Counted from the first letter of the stretch, positions 23,350 through 36,899 are shown. The stretch is DNA of 64,000 bases from Paralvinella palmiformis (GCA_025642065.1 JAODUP010000035.1:877501-941500); one strand, 5' to 3'. Numbers and translations are program-made. Notes: generated by a model from the letters alone, not told the origin.

Positions 23350-23960
23350 AAATAGTACCCTCCTTGAGATGGTCCCGCTAGCGGCAACTAAAGATACCCC
23401 CCCTTCCCCCGTGTTACCCAGTTGGGTTAATAAACAATTCTACTCCAAACACCAATGTCCATATCGGAGAGAGCGGGAAGCGGCGCTCACTATCTACGTC
23501 CAGCTAATCAACGACAAAACTAGACAGACAAAACTAGACAGAAACACTAGACAGACAAAAATTAGACAGAAAAAATGTAGACAGAGACCAACAGTCGGAG
23601 AACGAGATCAAACGAACTGAACCTCGACGAAGATAAAGAATGATAATATTTTCGGTGTTACTCAATTCGATTTGCTTCGCTAATCAACATAAATCGACGA
23701 CGGTGATTGGACGGCTGTGTCACGTGGGATGGTTGATCAGGGATGAATAAGGACGGAAATAATACTCTCAGCCAGAAAGCCTCAAGTGCTTTTTCTGAGT
23801 TATTATTATTATTATTATTATTATTGTATTACGAATGCGGTTCATAGTGAAACTTCAAATATGGTGTTTCAAAACGTATTTAGAAATGTTTAACTATGGA
23901 TGATACCCTGGTAGAAGTGAGTTCTAAAAACAGGTTTAAATCTCAAGAGATGGCCCACTT
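23350..23960. other. No supported gene; (ATT)n at 23.80 kb
   Basis: Contains imperfect AGACAGAAA-type words near 23.52-23.58 kb and an ATT run at about 23,800-23,826. Nothing looks coding. Confidence 0.5.
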
Positions 23961-23967
23961 CTAAATT

Positions 23968-24020
23968 AGAACAACAACAACAACAACAACTAGTACTACT
24001 GTTGCTGTTACTACTACTAT

Positions 24021-24051
<31 letters not shown>

Positions 24052-24247
24052 GATGCTACTAGTGGCCGTAAAACATCAATCATCATCATCATCACTACTG
24101 AAACTACTACTACTACTAGTAATACAACAATTACAACAATAACTACTACTACTACTACTACTACTACCATTACTACTAGTAGTACTAGTAATACAACAAT
24201 TACAACTACTAGTATTACTACTAATACTACTACCACTACTACTACTA
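23968..24247. repeat. (ACT)/(CAA) triplet block containing a SINE tail
   Basis: Triplet arrays on both sides surround a 34-base remnant GTGGCCGTAAAACATCAATC at 24,062. That remnant is the 3' end of SINE subfamily A on the plus strand, so the array probably grew from a SINE tail. Confidence 0.85.
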
Positions 24248-25065
24248 TGGAAGATCTTAATTCTCGGGCTCATTCATAGATGGATGTTATTGTCTTTAAG
24301 CTTTTTAACGCGGAATTGATAATCACACGAATCAGAGATTTAAGGATGGCACAAACGGATGATCTCAATCCTACTAGGAGCATTGCCCATCCTATCATCA
24401 TTGTTGGTTTGGTTTGGTTTTGTTGTTCGGGGAGAATCTCCAGGCTGTCGCTTAATCAGCACAGCCTCTATGTTGGAGTGGTCGAGAAACCTCCTCCCCC
24501 ACCACTCACAGGGGAGCAGTACGGAAAGATGGAGCCGAAATACCCTGAGGGTGGTCACTGCCAGAGTATTTTACGTCCTCAGGGTTTTTTTAACGTCCCC
24601 CTTTATTTTAAATAATAAATCATCATTGTTATCTACTTCCTCCGGGTTTAGTTACCCGTAAACGTACCGATATAAGGTGTGCGCTAGCTAAGGTGTAGTT
24701 TGTTGTGTGCGTTTTTGTTGTTGTTTTGTTTTAGACGAGATAAAAGGAGCGGCATAAACTAGCTAGAAACGTATTAATTCGGACAATAACGGCTATAATT
24801 AGCTAACAACGAGTAGAGACCGCCCGGGGACCGATTACTTCGATTCTGCGGAGGAAGAATGTCCGGGAAGGTAGACGATGGCCGCTGGTTATCATAACAA
24901 CAATCCACCGTCGACGTTAATGGATGAGTAGAAGATGAAGAAGTAGGAAGGACCGACGGAGGAGGATTTAGCACCGTGTTAAATAAGATGATTATAACCT
25001 GGTAAATAATAATAGGAAAAAGAAGATAAAAAATAAGGACAAAGGTAAATTCTATGTATTAATAT
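24248..25065. other. No supported gene
   Basis: Open frames on both strands near 24.3-24.6 kb have no domain I recognise and overlap each other. I see no splice-supported exon. Confidence 0.4.

Positions 25066-25067
<2 letters not shown>

Positions 25068-25127
<60 letters not shown>
25068..25127. repeat. (AT)n microsatellite
   Basis: About 30 perfect AT units. Confidence 0.95.
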
Positions 25128-25130
<3 letters not shown>

Positions 25131-25445
25131 TGTAACTATAATTATGTATATATTATATACAATATCACCAGCCAAATACACGACTAGTTTCGGTTGAAAA
25201 AACCTTTTGTGTGTCGAAGTACATGTGTACCTGTCATTATGGCCCTCAGCACAAAGGGTTAACGACAATAGCAATTTATGGTTAATTTAATTATTAATTA
25301 ATGTTTTTCTCAGAATTAGGTATTATGATTATGAATTTTGAATTTCTTCATATAACAATAAACTGTTCGGGAAGATTTTGACTGAAGGGATATTATCTAG
25401 GTAGATATTGGCTGATGGACTTAGTAGAACGAAGAGCATGTGGGC

Positions 25446-25486
25446 ATGTGTGTGTGTGTGTGCGCGCGCGCGCGCGTGTGTGTGTT
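25446..25486. repeat. (TG)n(CG)n(TG)n tract, Z-DNA-prone
   Basis: Alternating purine-pyrimidine with a CG core, a composition known to favour left-handed DNA. Confidence 0.75.
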
Positions 25487-25777
25487 ATGCATTACATATA
25501 CGAAAGAACCGGGACATGATAACATGTTGCTCAACACCGACAGATAAAAGCGTACTCAATGACAGAAACCAAATACTTCATCAGTCTGAAGAACAAGTCT
25601 AGTTTTAGCCTTTCACTTTGAATTAAGAATCTAGAATCTGATTCATGAATTATTTACTGAATATTCAAGTAAAGTAGTGAACGAACAAAGAAATGAACGA
25701 ACGAACCAGACAGACAAACAAAGGAATATTTTATTTGTGATATATCTGAATTACAGTTACAAAGAAGAAACCAAAGA

Positions 25778-25855
<78 letters not shown>

Positions 25856-25897
25856 GGACGGACAGACGGACGGACGGACGGACAGACAGACAGACCA
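25778..25897. repeat. (CAGA)n array with CGGA variants
   Basis: About 30 units of ACAG, with ACGG variants clustered at the right end. Confidence 0.95.
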
Positions 25898-25899
25898 AA

Positions 25900-26800
25900 C
25901 AACTCTTGCTTTCATCAAATGACTCATCTTAAGAATTATGAACTTTGTTTAATACTAAGAGTTAACTAAATCAGTAAAAATGTAGTTACTATAAACCGAC
26001 CATGTGTAATTATAATCTCAATCGATATCATTGAAAGAAGCTAACAATAACTTAACCCAACTATCTATATGTTCTTTAATGTTAGAACTGATAACTGTCA
26101 CTATAGTACGGTATATTATATAAATGTTTGTGTCGACTGTATAAATAGCAACAATAACATCATCTCGTATAGAAATGAAAGATGAAATGAAATCAGTATA
26201 CATCTATACACTTCTGTAATTCACATACAGTAGAACCTGTGAATGCCGCTGCCTGACATGAATAGTACGAGCGGTCGGTATAGACAGATGGCGGAAATAC
26301 TAAATTCTCTGTGACTACTGTACGTGGATGGGTCCTATTAGGCTTGGTCAATTAGGTATAACATACGAGAATATCATTAACACGACAGCACTAATTAGTA
26401 AGTGAACTTAATTACAAACAGATCTTCCCCCTCACTAGTCCGTTTGGTATACAATGGCTGTGAATGGGGATAACTGGATTTCGAAGCCTAATCCCACAGC
26501 TATGATATAATTATTTTGCTTAGCATCAATTTGTAAACAATCTGTCAGTATATCCCCTGCCGATGTTCGGTTTCCAGGTGTTTACACGTACCTGGTTCAT
26601 CCCACAGGAATGTTGTTCCCAGTGATGCGGATTAACAACGTTTCCCGCCAGCGAACTATCCAATCTACATTCCACGCTTGTCCCAGGTGTCCTAGCGAAG
26701 ACGGTTAGTTTGTTAGAGCACCGTCGGAGATAAACGAATTGATACGCCCACTCGTCTATAACGTGCTGGTGTCGTATATACCGTCTCTACACAACAACAC
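25900..26800. other. No supported feature
   Basis: Unique AT-rich sequence with no convincing exon. Confidence 0.5.
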
Positions 26801-26804
26801 AGCT

Positions 26805-27075
26805 AAACAGTCATACACCTGGCAGAAATACCACCTTGCGATAAGTAAGGCATTCGTCCTTGTAACTGATAGTAAAAGATTGATCTCGCTAGTAACACTG
26901 CTCAGCTTTATTATGCACCAAGTACGAGGATACCTGGCCCAATTCTTCAGTAGCCCAATTAAGGGTAATTTGTAACCAGGTAAGAACCGTTCAAATGTCC
27001 AATCAGTGGAGTATTAGGCTAATGTTTTTTTTAATAGCAGATTAAGGATGGTTCGTTTGGAGTAAAAGGCCAGTG
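26805..27075 (+). repeat. Inverted repeat pair, left arm
   Basis: Shares ordered words with the reverse complement of 27,828-28,090: TTGTCCTTGTAACTGATA-like, CAATTAAGGGTAA-like, GGTAAGAAC, TCAAAT, and TAGCAGATNAAGG followed by AAAGGCC. The arms are diverged but collinear. Confidence 0.65.
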
Positions 27076-27349
27076 TCATGTTTTATTTGCAATTTATTAA
27101 CCGCTTCTGTGTTCATACATTTTGCTCGACTGTTAGAGCTTTATTATGATGTCATGATTGTCAATTGTTGATCTTAGGTGATGAAGAATGTATTTAAATT
27201 AATCGGTAGCATAATATTGTATTTTCGTCGATCAATTGACATTATATAATCAGAAAACTCATTATGTTCATGCTCTAAACGCGATTGCGGGTCCGATTAT
27301 GTTTATGCAAATATTGGTATTTAATACAATGTTTATGCCAATAACAGGT

Positions 27350-27475
27350 TAAATAATAAATGACCTCGAAAGGTAATAAGGCGAAGTGAAAGATGAAACA
27401 CCCTTCAGACACAGTCCAGCCAGGATTTGATTGGCCAACAGCTCTCCCAGTTGAGTAATGGATACGAATTGTGGT
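27350..27475 (-). mobile_element. SINE subfamily B, partial
   Basis: Minus-strand family body (TTTCATCTTTCACTTCGCC) is joined to a subfamily-B head (AATCCTGGCTGGACTGTG). It lies between the two inverted arms. Confidence 0.7.
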
Positions 27476-27827
27476 TCCTGCATCGAATATCTGACATATT
27501 ATGTTTATCTGTTTCATTCAGAATATGGAGCTGTCAGAGCAATCATATTTGAAACTAATATCATAAGACAAAATACCGTTTTTTTAAGATGTCGGAACAC
27601 TTAAAATGGTTGTCAAAAATTGCTTTTATGGAGACTTACGATTAATGATATCATATTGTTTGATCACCAAAACTGTCACATTTTAAAAGTAGTTCATCAT
27701 CTGCGATCAATAACATACGATTATGGCTTGGTAAACATTTATTAGTTGAGTAGCTGATTTAAATTTACCAACAAGAAGTAGGTTACTCACTGACACAGCA
27801 GCAGCAACAACAACAACAACAACAACA

Positions 27828-28090
27828 ACGGCCTTTAATACAAAACACGTCGACCTTGATCTGCTAAATAAAATTAACTTGATAATCCACTTGTCAGATA
27901 TTTGACCAGTTCTTACCCAGGAAACAGTTTACCCTTAATTAAGCCACTGCAGCGAATAAAATGGCATACGTTTGCCCGGATGTAGGATATCACGGAACGA
28001 GACAGTGTTATGGCCGAGATCAAAAACATGTTATTATCAGTTACAAGGACAAATGGCTTACATTTCTCAATGTTGCGTCTTGTCAGGCGT
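27828..28090 (-). repeat. Inverted repeat pair, right arm
   Basis: Reverse-complement partner of 26,805-27,075; see that entry. The 750 bases between the arms carry a SINE and a (CAA)n tract at about 27,800-27,830. Confidence 0.65.
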
Positions 28091-28369
28091 ACGGACAAAT
28101 GACTCATTCCGATCTATCGGTGTAGCCATGTTGTGGTTTAGAGCGTGTTTGTTGTGCCGGTATTACGACAACTTACTGGTTTTATTGAGTGTTAAATCAC
28201 CAATATGGATTAACATGACGAATAGCAGCTGAATCAGGTGTCACTGTGTCGATAATACACAAAAGATGGACACTCACCTTCTTACTCTCTCCGCGTGTGA
28301 GAAGGTGAATGTACATGTGTCCTGGTATTTCATAATTTTTCTTGTGGGTATTATGGACACAGTGACACC

Positions 28370-28485
28370 CACAGCTCCACTACCACCCGTGTTCGAATCT
28401 CGGCATGAGGATATCTGAAGGTTGTTTCATCTTTGACTTCACTTCAGTACCTTTCGAGGTCGCTCGGCCCATTTAGGCTGTCAGG
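28370..28485 (+). mobile_element. SINE subfamily A, partial
   Basis: ACCACCCGTGTTCGAATCTC, TGAAGGTTGTTTCATC and GGTCGCTCGGCCCATTTAGG are present. Both the extreme 5' head and the 3' tail are missing. Confidence 0.8.
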
Positions 28486-28489
28486 GAGG

Positions 28490-29211
28490 GGTGTCAGAGA
28501 GGCGCTTTGAGATGTCGCATTATCTATTAATTTGATGTCTTAAAACTCTAAATCTATTTCGCAAAATGTATGTAACTGTAAATTTGTCGCTTTGTATGTA
28601 GCTGTTAGTGCCTGGATAACAAACCGGAAGTTTGTTCCTATCCTTGGAGAAAAACTAGGTCGTCCGACAAAAAAATACAGAATGCCATGACCGATTAGCG
28701 TTGTGAAGGAGGCCGTGTCAACAATGGGAATATATAGTCCAACAATATATTTTTATGAGGGATCACCCGACAATATCGGACCCACCTAAGCATTGATCGC
28801 TGTGTTTTATTACGAACATACACGAAGTAAATCATTCTTCGAATCGAATTTTATTGCAACGAACCGGACTTGGAAGTGATAGAGATTGAAGAAGTACCAT
28901 AGTGGGCTGGATAAATAATCAATTTGCTGAGAACGATGTTCTATCGGGTCAGCGTTTATAACGAAGTCACATCTGTGCTGTGTGTAACAATTTGCTTTTA
29001 ATAATGAGAAATCGTAGATGAGCTCAATCGAAAGAACCACATTTTAAGAACTTAATTATAACAATTAATTTGATATAATTTCATGTATCGTCTACTTCAG
29101 TATCAGCGGTTTAGAACTGATCCATTTTGTCCTGCTGTGTATCGTAAGAGGTGAAAATTATTTATCAATTACTTTATTATTATTAGTATTGTTATTAATA
29201 TTATTACACAG

Positions 29212-29254
<43 letters not shown>

Positions 29255-29782
29255 TTTGTTTCAAATCTGAAGCAAACACTTAACCACTGATCTACCGACA
29301 CTTAAAATAAGCGACATCAAGCGGCTGCTATTGTCATCGCGAGTCCTCAAAGTCCACTAGCTTACTCATCTGTATTCAGAAATCTCGCTCTTATTCCATT
29401 ACTTTTTATATTACACATAAATGACTTTTGCTATAAATAAATTACTTTATTTACAAATGATTCGGGCGAAATACAACGAACAAAAACAGGGACGCACAAA
29501 TTAATGAAGACATTATAAATATAGCTGTTAGTCAATTCCAATTATTGCAAGGTTGTATGTACGTATATATATATATATATATATATAATATCGATCGGAA
29601 AACAGTGTGTTCTACCGCTCAATAAACTGGTATTTTTAATTACACTACCAACTAGCTTAATGATCAATGTATGCACTAAAGGTTTCCCGGAATACCATAA
29701 AATATGCTTTACGATGGCACTTTCGATGATTTCTACCCACATTACTCGATGAAATGAGAGAGAGAGAAAAAGATAGAGAGAA

Positions 29783-29815
<33 letters not shown>

Positions 29816-31055
29816 TGACGCTTTGTTTAGCTTAGACTGGGGTACATGAACGAGGAACATATGAGCACACGAGCCACTCTTAAGCCTTTAAATGTTGGAT
29901 GAAACATCTGACAGGTTGTTGGTGTTGTTGAGTTTTTTTTAACCCTCGCGCTGGCCATACCTGTGACCTTTGACCAAGTAGTGACTGATTATTACAACCA
30001 ATACTGAAATTGTATATAGAGTACTGCAACAGAGTATCCCATCAACCGAACAAAGAGAGGTTCTCTATTATATTAGGCAATAGAATGAAAAACTTAACCT
30101 GATAAAACAGTTTAGATGCTAATTGATAGTGAAGTCCAAAAAGCACATTTTCTTGTATTACTTGTCTCTTATGTGTAAATGACAGGCTAAATTGTCCAAT
30201 CCAGTCCCGAAGAGTAATGAAGTGAAATGAAAAGTCTTTGAAAATTGGCTCTGAATCGAACCCCATATTAAATATCTGCGTTTAGCCCCAATACTCGTTT
30301 AGCCAAGTTGAACTACCACAAAGAGATGAAGAAAAAACGACCTTTAATCGTGACTCTGACAGAAAATGCTAAACACAGTAAACGAATCATTACGACATTT
30401 GCCAAACCTTTAAGACTCTTTATAGGTAATTTGTCATAATGCCAATGCTATCAATATATAGGTTGGGTTCTTTCTATAACCTAACTTAAACTAGTATTGG
30501 ACGTTGAGGGTTTTATGGTTGGCACAACTGGAAGGATGATTGAAACCTATTTTTAATTACAGTGTAATAGAGAGGCTCAATTTTGCGCTCCATAAACGGT
30601 GTATGGATTTGGAGATAATAGGTCGAGATTTGATGACATACGGCATTCATTTCCCAGACAACGGTTTCTAGCAAGACATCATCGTAACCAATTAATGTCT
30701 TTCGACTGTAATGACGGTGTACGGTTGTAGAATAAGACTTCTCCAGAATCACGGAGTCTGAATGTCACTAAAGTATCATTGCATCTTATCCAGTGTACGG
30801 TCTCGTTATTTACCAACACAATTGCTGCATCGGACAATCGTCTTCTATTAGATTTTGCAATGAAACGATTTTGTAAAGCTAATTCGGTCGTAATAATAGG
30901 ACACTTAAGGCATAGCTACTGTACTTATATTTCTAATTGGATGCGTCTTCATCGAGCCACAAGTCGTGTCTTGATTAAAATGTTTTGTCTATTGAAGGTT
31001 TGGTCTAACTCAGCATGAACCACTTAAAAAGAGATAACGAATATATCGTTAATTC
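28490..31055. other. No supported gene; microsatellites at 29.2, 29.57 and 29.76 kb
   Basis: (TTA)n at about 29,212-29,253, (AT)n at 29,566-29,587 and (GA)n with AAAG interruptions at 29,756-29,816. The remainder is unique AT-rich DNA. Confidence 0.5.
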
Positions 31056-31057
31056 AT

Positions 31058-31059
<2 letters not shown>

Positions 31060-31107
<48 letters not shown>
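31060..31107. repeat. (AT)n microsatellite
   Basis: About 23 perfect units. Confidence 0.95.
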
Positions 31108-31108
<1 letters not shown>

Positions 31109-31296
31109 ATCACAAAAAAAGTGGAGAAGAACGGGAGGAAGGAAGAAAGGCGGAAGGGATAGGTTAATTATCACTACTTTGGGCGCTTTAAAAAATATTG
31201 TCATTCTCACGAAACAAGACATCTTATTGAACACATATACAATCTCAAAATGTTTAAATGTTGCTGCTTTACAGATGATTTCGTACGCATGGCTTA

Positions 31297-31437
31297 ATGT
31301 GACGAATAACCTCCAAAGATAATGAGGCCAAGCGAAAGATGAAACACGCTTCTGATATAGCTTTGCCGGGATTTGAACCCAGGTGTTATGCATCTCTGGC
31401 CAACCTCGCTACTAGTTTGCCCATGGAGGTGCCCCTT
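31297..31437 (-). mobile_element. SINE subfamily B
   Basis: Minus strand: GGGCACCTCCATGGGC head, then CCTGGGTTCAAATCCCGGC B-box, then the shared TTTCATCTTTCGCTTGGCC body. The 3' tail is missing. Confidence 0.75.
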
Positions 31438-31439
31438 AT

Positions 31440-32400
31440 TTACAATATAGTAGAACAATAGTTTTGTCAGACCCGTGCTCATCAAGTACCAGATAAGTGG
31501 AACAGAATGCTTTGTACAATCTGTAAACACATTTCTCTTGAGCAAATACTCCTAATAGTTGACGTGAAACACATTTATTGTGTCGTATATTGTATTACAT
31601 GTTTCATTGTTTGCTAAATTAATCAGCATAAAAGACGGCAGTTGTTGTTAGTTAAATATATAATCTTTTAGGTAGCGGCACCTCCATGTGTAAACACCTG
31701 TTATTTCCATATAAACATACAATAGATAAGAATAGGATAGGTCATTGTCTATTTTGTCGTCAATTAAAATAATTGTTACCTTGACCAATACCACTAATAC
31801 CACCAGCAGCGCCTAAACATAACATAGTCATTATCTGCATGAGCTTTTCTATAAAAAAAGATGGCGGTAGTTTGACTAGATGTACAGAGTTTTCACTGTT
31901 TATCACAGTTGGTTGAGGGTTAACTCACGCAACTGAAATGAATTCAACGTCGTCTTGGTAAACGACACCACGATATAAAACCGAAGTGAGCCATAACAAA
32001 AATTTAAAAAAGGCGATATGACGTGGGCGCTGTTAGAGTTCGTACATGCGTTAATATATGGGAATAAGTTGGTAAATATTCGGGGCTTTTGTCAATAACT
32101 GTTTATGACATATGATCAGATAACAAAACCATGTACTTTATAACAGCTGGTTGTAGCTGGGTGCTTGTCAATCCTTAGGCAGGAATTTTGTGCCTGAAGC
32201 AGCCGATACTCGGTAATACCTCACATTTTCACTGTTCATGATATATGTTATATAGAAACTGTGATGGGAATGTTCAGGTGTTAGATTATGGATAACAACT
32301 GTTGCCTTACCATAATATGCGCCATATCTGATTAACTAAAGATAAAAAGTGTCATTAAGGCTTTCTAATATAAACACAGTTTCTTTGTTGTGCGTATTCC
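31440..32400. other. No supported feature
   Basis: Unique AT-rich sequence. Confidence 0.5.
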
Positions 32401-32403
32401 AAT

Positions 32404-32406
<3 letters not shown>

Positions 32407-32472
<66 letters not shown>

Positions 32473-32515
32473 CACGGCACGCACGCACACACACACAGGC
32501 ACACATAAACACACA
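32407..32515. repeat. (TA)n then imperfect (CA)n
   Basis: About 28 TA units are followed by CACG/CACA words. Confidence 0.95.
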
Positions 32516-32519
32516 CCTG

Positions 32520-34091
32520 ATCAAACATTCTTAAGTGAGACAATCTTAGATGAGTTCAGCATATACATTTAATATTGTCCTGTTCATAAAATGCAATGGA
32601 GTTAGAAATTAATTTTAAAGTCATGGAAAGGAATTACAAGTCGCCGTATGATAGCTATCCCTATTTTCCCTTATATTTATCTGTGCCAGTGCCATTTCAT
32701 CAACTGTTAAAGGAGACATCATTCTTTTTTACAGTTAAATTCACATGTGACAAATCAGGGAAAACTGATTGACCTGTCGTAAGTGGTTGATCCTTTATCA
32801 GAAAAGACAGTTAAGATTTTGTTGCAGAAGAATACTGAACTCGCTGATGACATTTTAAAAGAAAACTCTGACTACCTTAACATAAATACATTTATCTCCA
32901 TCTTTGAATTCGGTTATAAATGCCGAATGGAGTCATTTTGAAATAAAATCGAGCCCAAGGATCAAGCAGCAACTAATAAACTCCAGGAACATCCGACTAA
33001 GTCAAAGGAATGGCTTTTCAGATCTTTGTCAATCGCAGAGAATCAAATTCATTTGGCTTTCACCTACAGGATAGGCGCCCGTTGTACACGATGCTTTCTC
33101 AGAGTGGAATAACCTTGTTCCAAGTCCAGTTAGAATCTAAGTTAAACTACGGCTTTTAAAAATGGTCATGTTTGGATTGTGGGCTGGATTTAAAGGCTCA
33201 TCCGGTATCCTGTCCCTTACTCCCCCCAGTACATATACCAAAGCATATTATGTTGATATTGAGCACTTAGTTTTCTTTCTCTCCGTTGACGAAGACCGCA
33301 TGTTTCTATCTCATCTAGTTGAAAGAAATCGTTTGATGAAGAGTTACACATGGCTTGTCCTATTTGCTTCTTTGGAAGAACGCCTCCTAAGTAATAAGAT
33401 CATTTAAATTACTGAAGTGGATATGCTGGAGCCCCTAAAGCAAAAAAGCTAAGCTCGACTCAGTAATACGGATGCTGTATTACTTCTCGACTAGTTCTAT
33501 ACGGGGCAGTTTGTTTGGATAAATTGGCTTCATGAGATAGTATATTAAATTGGCGATGTACTATCTTTCACTTGGTTTTAATATTCACGGTTTTCCTGGT
33601 CAGCATGTCATCGACAATATTTTTTTTACCGCGAATAGAAATAGAAGGTCAGTAACTCGGGAATACGGACAGCCGTCATTTTAAAGCCTTTTGATGGTTA
33701 AATGTAGATAACGAGAACTTTCAGTGAAGGTTGCTGTTGCTATGACAACGCACAGATCAATAACAACACGCGGGCCGATGTATTTCGTGTCTACCGAAAC
33801 ATATATTGTTCGACTGGATATGACCTTGTGTAGTTCAAATGGGAGTGTTAGAGCATTTCTCCCCTCTCTGATGGCAGCTAATCATAAATGTCACATCTAT
33901 TTTCATAATGTTTTGTGTATATTTCCGCCAGATTGTGGCAGTAATATTTCTGAATGTTAGGATTAAACTTGCCAATCCAGCGAAAGTTTTTGCTGCCGAA
34001 CGCTAACTAAGCTAAGAAGCTAACCGTATTGTTTTTATAACAAACAATTGGTGTTGCATATATGTTGAAACTTTATATAATTATAGGTTTC

Positions 34092-34132
<41 letters not shown>

Positions 34133-34850
34133 CGGTTGAAATTCGAGTTAAGATAAGTTTAGATAAAGTGTCGTTAATATCGGTGTACAACGGCAAGATG
34201 TGTTTCTCTGTGCCAGTGCCTTTTAATCCTGCGTTAAAACCGTCACACGTACAGCCAAACGCATCTATGCGTACCCATGCTGGCAGATTATGTACATTGT
34301 GATTTATAGGAATATATTTTAACCTTCTGTCATTACGGTGAAACCAATTCTAAGGCCGAAAAAGTATGATGTTTTGACATATATATTTTTTATATCTGTA
34401 ACCTTATTTCAGTGATAGGAAAACTTATGCCACGCTTTTTGTTCAAATGCTTTAGGTATGCCTACACTACATGGCAAAGGATGGGATTGATGATGATGGG
34501 AGTACCGCTTTCGAGTGGGCCCATTATCCTCTGGAAAATCAAATAAACGTCGCCTCTAATTGAAAGCTCGATTATTCGAGGAGTCTCTGAAAGGTATAAG
34601 ATAAGTGAATTATGTCAATAAGTGGCATCTGTGAGAGTGTGTGTGGGGGGGTTATAACAACAACGACAATACTATTGAGGTCAGATTACTTGACAACATC
34701 TGCGAGTTTCCCAATCAAATACGATGTTTAATGACTAACCGCTTTATTATAACAACTCGAGGCGGCATATATAGAGGCTGTAACGTGTTCGGTAATTGAG
34801 GTAAATGAGATAAACATATAGAGATAAGATAGTTCGTCTCTTTACTTGTC
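32520..34850. other. No supported gene
   Basis: Mostly unique DNA; (AT)n at 34,096-34,126. ORFs near 33.2 and 33.7 kb lack recognisable domains and splice support. Confidence 0.45.
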
Positions 34851-34854
34851 TGTG

Positions 34855-34986
<132 letters not shown>

Positions 34987-35099
34987 ACGTGCACGCACAC
35001 ACACGCACGTACGCATGCTAGCTCGCTTTCTTTCTCTCTTGCTTTTGCATTTAATCAACATCAGAGGTATATAAAGACAGATGTATAAATAAATAGATA

Positions 35100-35101
<2 letters not shown>

Positions 35102-35142
<41 letters not shown>

Positions 35143-35183
35143 ATGTATGTATGTATGTATGTATGTATGTATGTATGTATGTG
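35102..35183. repeat. (AT)n, (TG)n and (ATGT)n
   Basis: A compound array of three motif types ends in about ten TATG units. Confidence 0.93.
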
Positions 35184-35724
35184 TGCGCATGCGCACGCGA
35201 GAGCCAAGGTGAGTGCTTACTTTTTAGCCGCTGTTAGCAAATGGTTCACTCTGGGTCAAATCGTTAAAATAGAATTCAGCTTCTTCCTAACTAACTACAC
35301 ACCATCATCCTAACTCAGCACTGGCATTATTTATCAGACATCGTAGCTATCGGGCCATGTTAACGTAGTAATGGATACAAACAAGACCCGCAGCTGTCGT
35401 CCACCAATCACGTGCTTGGCATGCCTTCCTTTGTTTACAAAAGGCCGAATTAGATGGCTTGATTCAAGCGAATTAGCCAAAGCTCGTTGGTCTGTCACAT
35501 TTCATCTTCGTACGGAAACTAGTCGATAACTTACTCATCTGAGTAGCACCGGTTTGTTGGCTACCAACTGCAAAAACGGATGTCTATCTTTAAGAAAGTT
35601 TACGCAATGATGGGCTTTTAAATTCGTTTAAATGCTCGTGATATTTAGAACTAAGTAAATCATGTTGAACGCAGATACTTCGAATTTATGCACGTTTAAA
35701 ATCATATCCAATTCATTACCGTTC

Positions 35725-35968
35725 CACTTAGATTCTGTATGCTTTACGATCTACTTAGATTTTGCATGCTTTACGATCTACTTAGATTCTGCATGCTTTA
35801 CGATCTTCTTAAATTATGTATGCTTTACGGTCTACTTAGATTATGTATGCTTTACGGTCTACTTAGATTATGTATGCTTTACAATCTACTTATATTCTGC
35901 ATGCTTTACGTTCCTCTTAGATTATGTATGCTTTACGATCTACTTAGATTCTGTATGCTTACGATCCT
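35725..35968. repeat. 27-bp minisatellite, nine copies
   Basis: The unit is CTTAGATTCTGTATGC plus TTTACGATCTA, repeated nine times with scattered substitutions; the last copy lacks one base. Because 27 is divisible by three, two plus-strand frames stay open and spell nine-residue repeats; these are not evidence of coding. Confidence 0.95.
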
Positions 35969-36151
35969 TAATAGAACTACCTTTCTCATGGTTATCTTAT
36001 ACATTAAGATGTTTTATTATTACAAATATAGAGACGCTACCGTAGATAATCCGCTATTAGTTCATGTTGAACCCGTTTAATATTTTCTTAAGTAACTTCC
36101 ACAGCAATTTCTTGATATCGTTTAGTTTATAAATGTTCTGAAATTGAATCC

Positions 36152-36317
36152 ACTTTGTGTGTAAGAGGTAGGCTGAATGGGCCGAGCGACCTCCAAGGGT
36201 AATGCGGCGTAGTGAAAGATGAAACAACTTTCTGACAGAGTCCAGCCGGGGTTTGAACCCAGGTGTTATAGATCTCTAGCCAACCGCGCTACCAGTTATG
36301 CGATGGAAGCGCCCTCT
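36152..36317 (-). mobile_element. SINE subfamily B, nearly full length
   Basis: Minus strand: GGGCGCTTCCATCGCATAAC head, A-box GGTAGCGCGGTTGG, B-box CTGGGTTCAAACCCCGGC, then the body shared with subfamily A up to CATTCAGCCTACC. Confidence 0.85.
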
Positions 36318-36319
36318 AA

Positions 36320-36899
36320 ATGCTTCGACCTAATGACATGACATAGTTGAGTGATTGGTTTGTTTAGCCTAAACGTTCGTCTAACCTGATGGGTCAGGGG
36401 CTTACTCTCCAGGTGAACGCCATAGTCTGGCTGAAGCCTTTAATTAATTGATGAAAGATCCCGCAGACGCCTAGGTAGCGCCACGATCCGACCGACCGAT
36501 CCAGATATGGGTCATACCGCTTGCCATCAATGGAACAACGGGCTGGGGAGGGTGGGACGGGGCTATCGGCGTGTTAGATAATAGATGCTCCGCTCCCAAA
36601 GTACCAGAAAAGCCGATGAAAGGACTCCACACCTGACGTTGTTCCCGTGTTTATTGATGTTGATGTAAACCTAACTGGGTACATCTATTGTGATGTACTT
36701 CTGATAGGTGACTAATTGTTTACCATTGACACGGTACAGAACGGGGACGATCTATTATAGAGATTAATAACGTGACAATAATCATGACAATATAACAACA
36801 GGTCACTTAATAATCCTTGGGTATCATACCTCTGTGGTCAGTTACCGAGTTGTGTTGATTAAAAGCGTTTAGAATGAGAAGCAAACAAACCTTGAATAT

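Noticed and set aside
24280..24661. ORFs of about 100 residues on the plus strand
   Set aside because: Three overlapping frames of similar length and no domain; treated as chance.
35662..36080. Repetitive peptide ORFs of 113-127 residues
   Set aside because: Two overlapping frames of a 27-bp minisatellite; no independent coding evidence.
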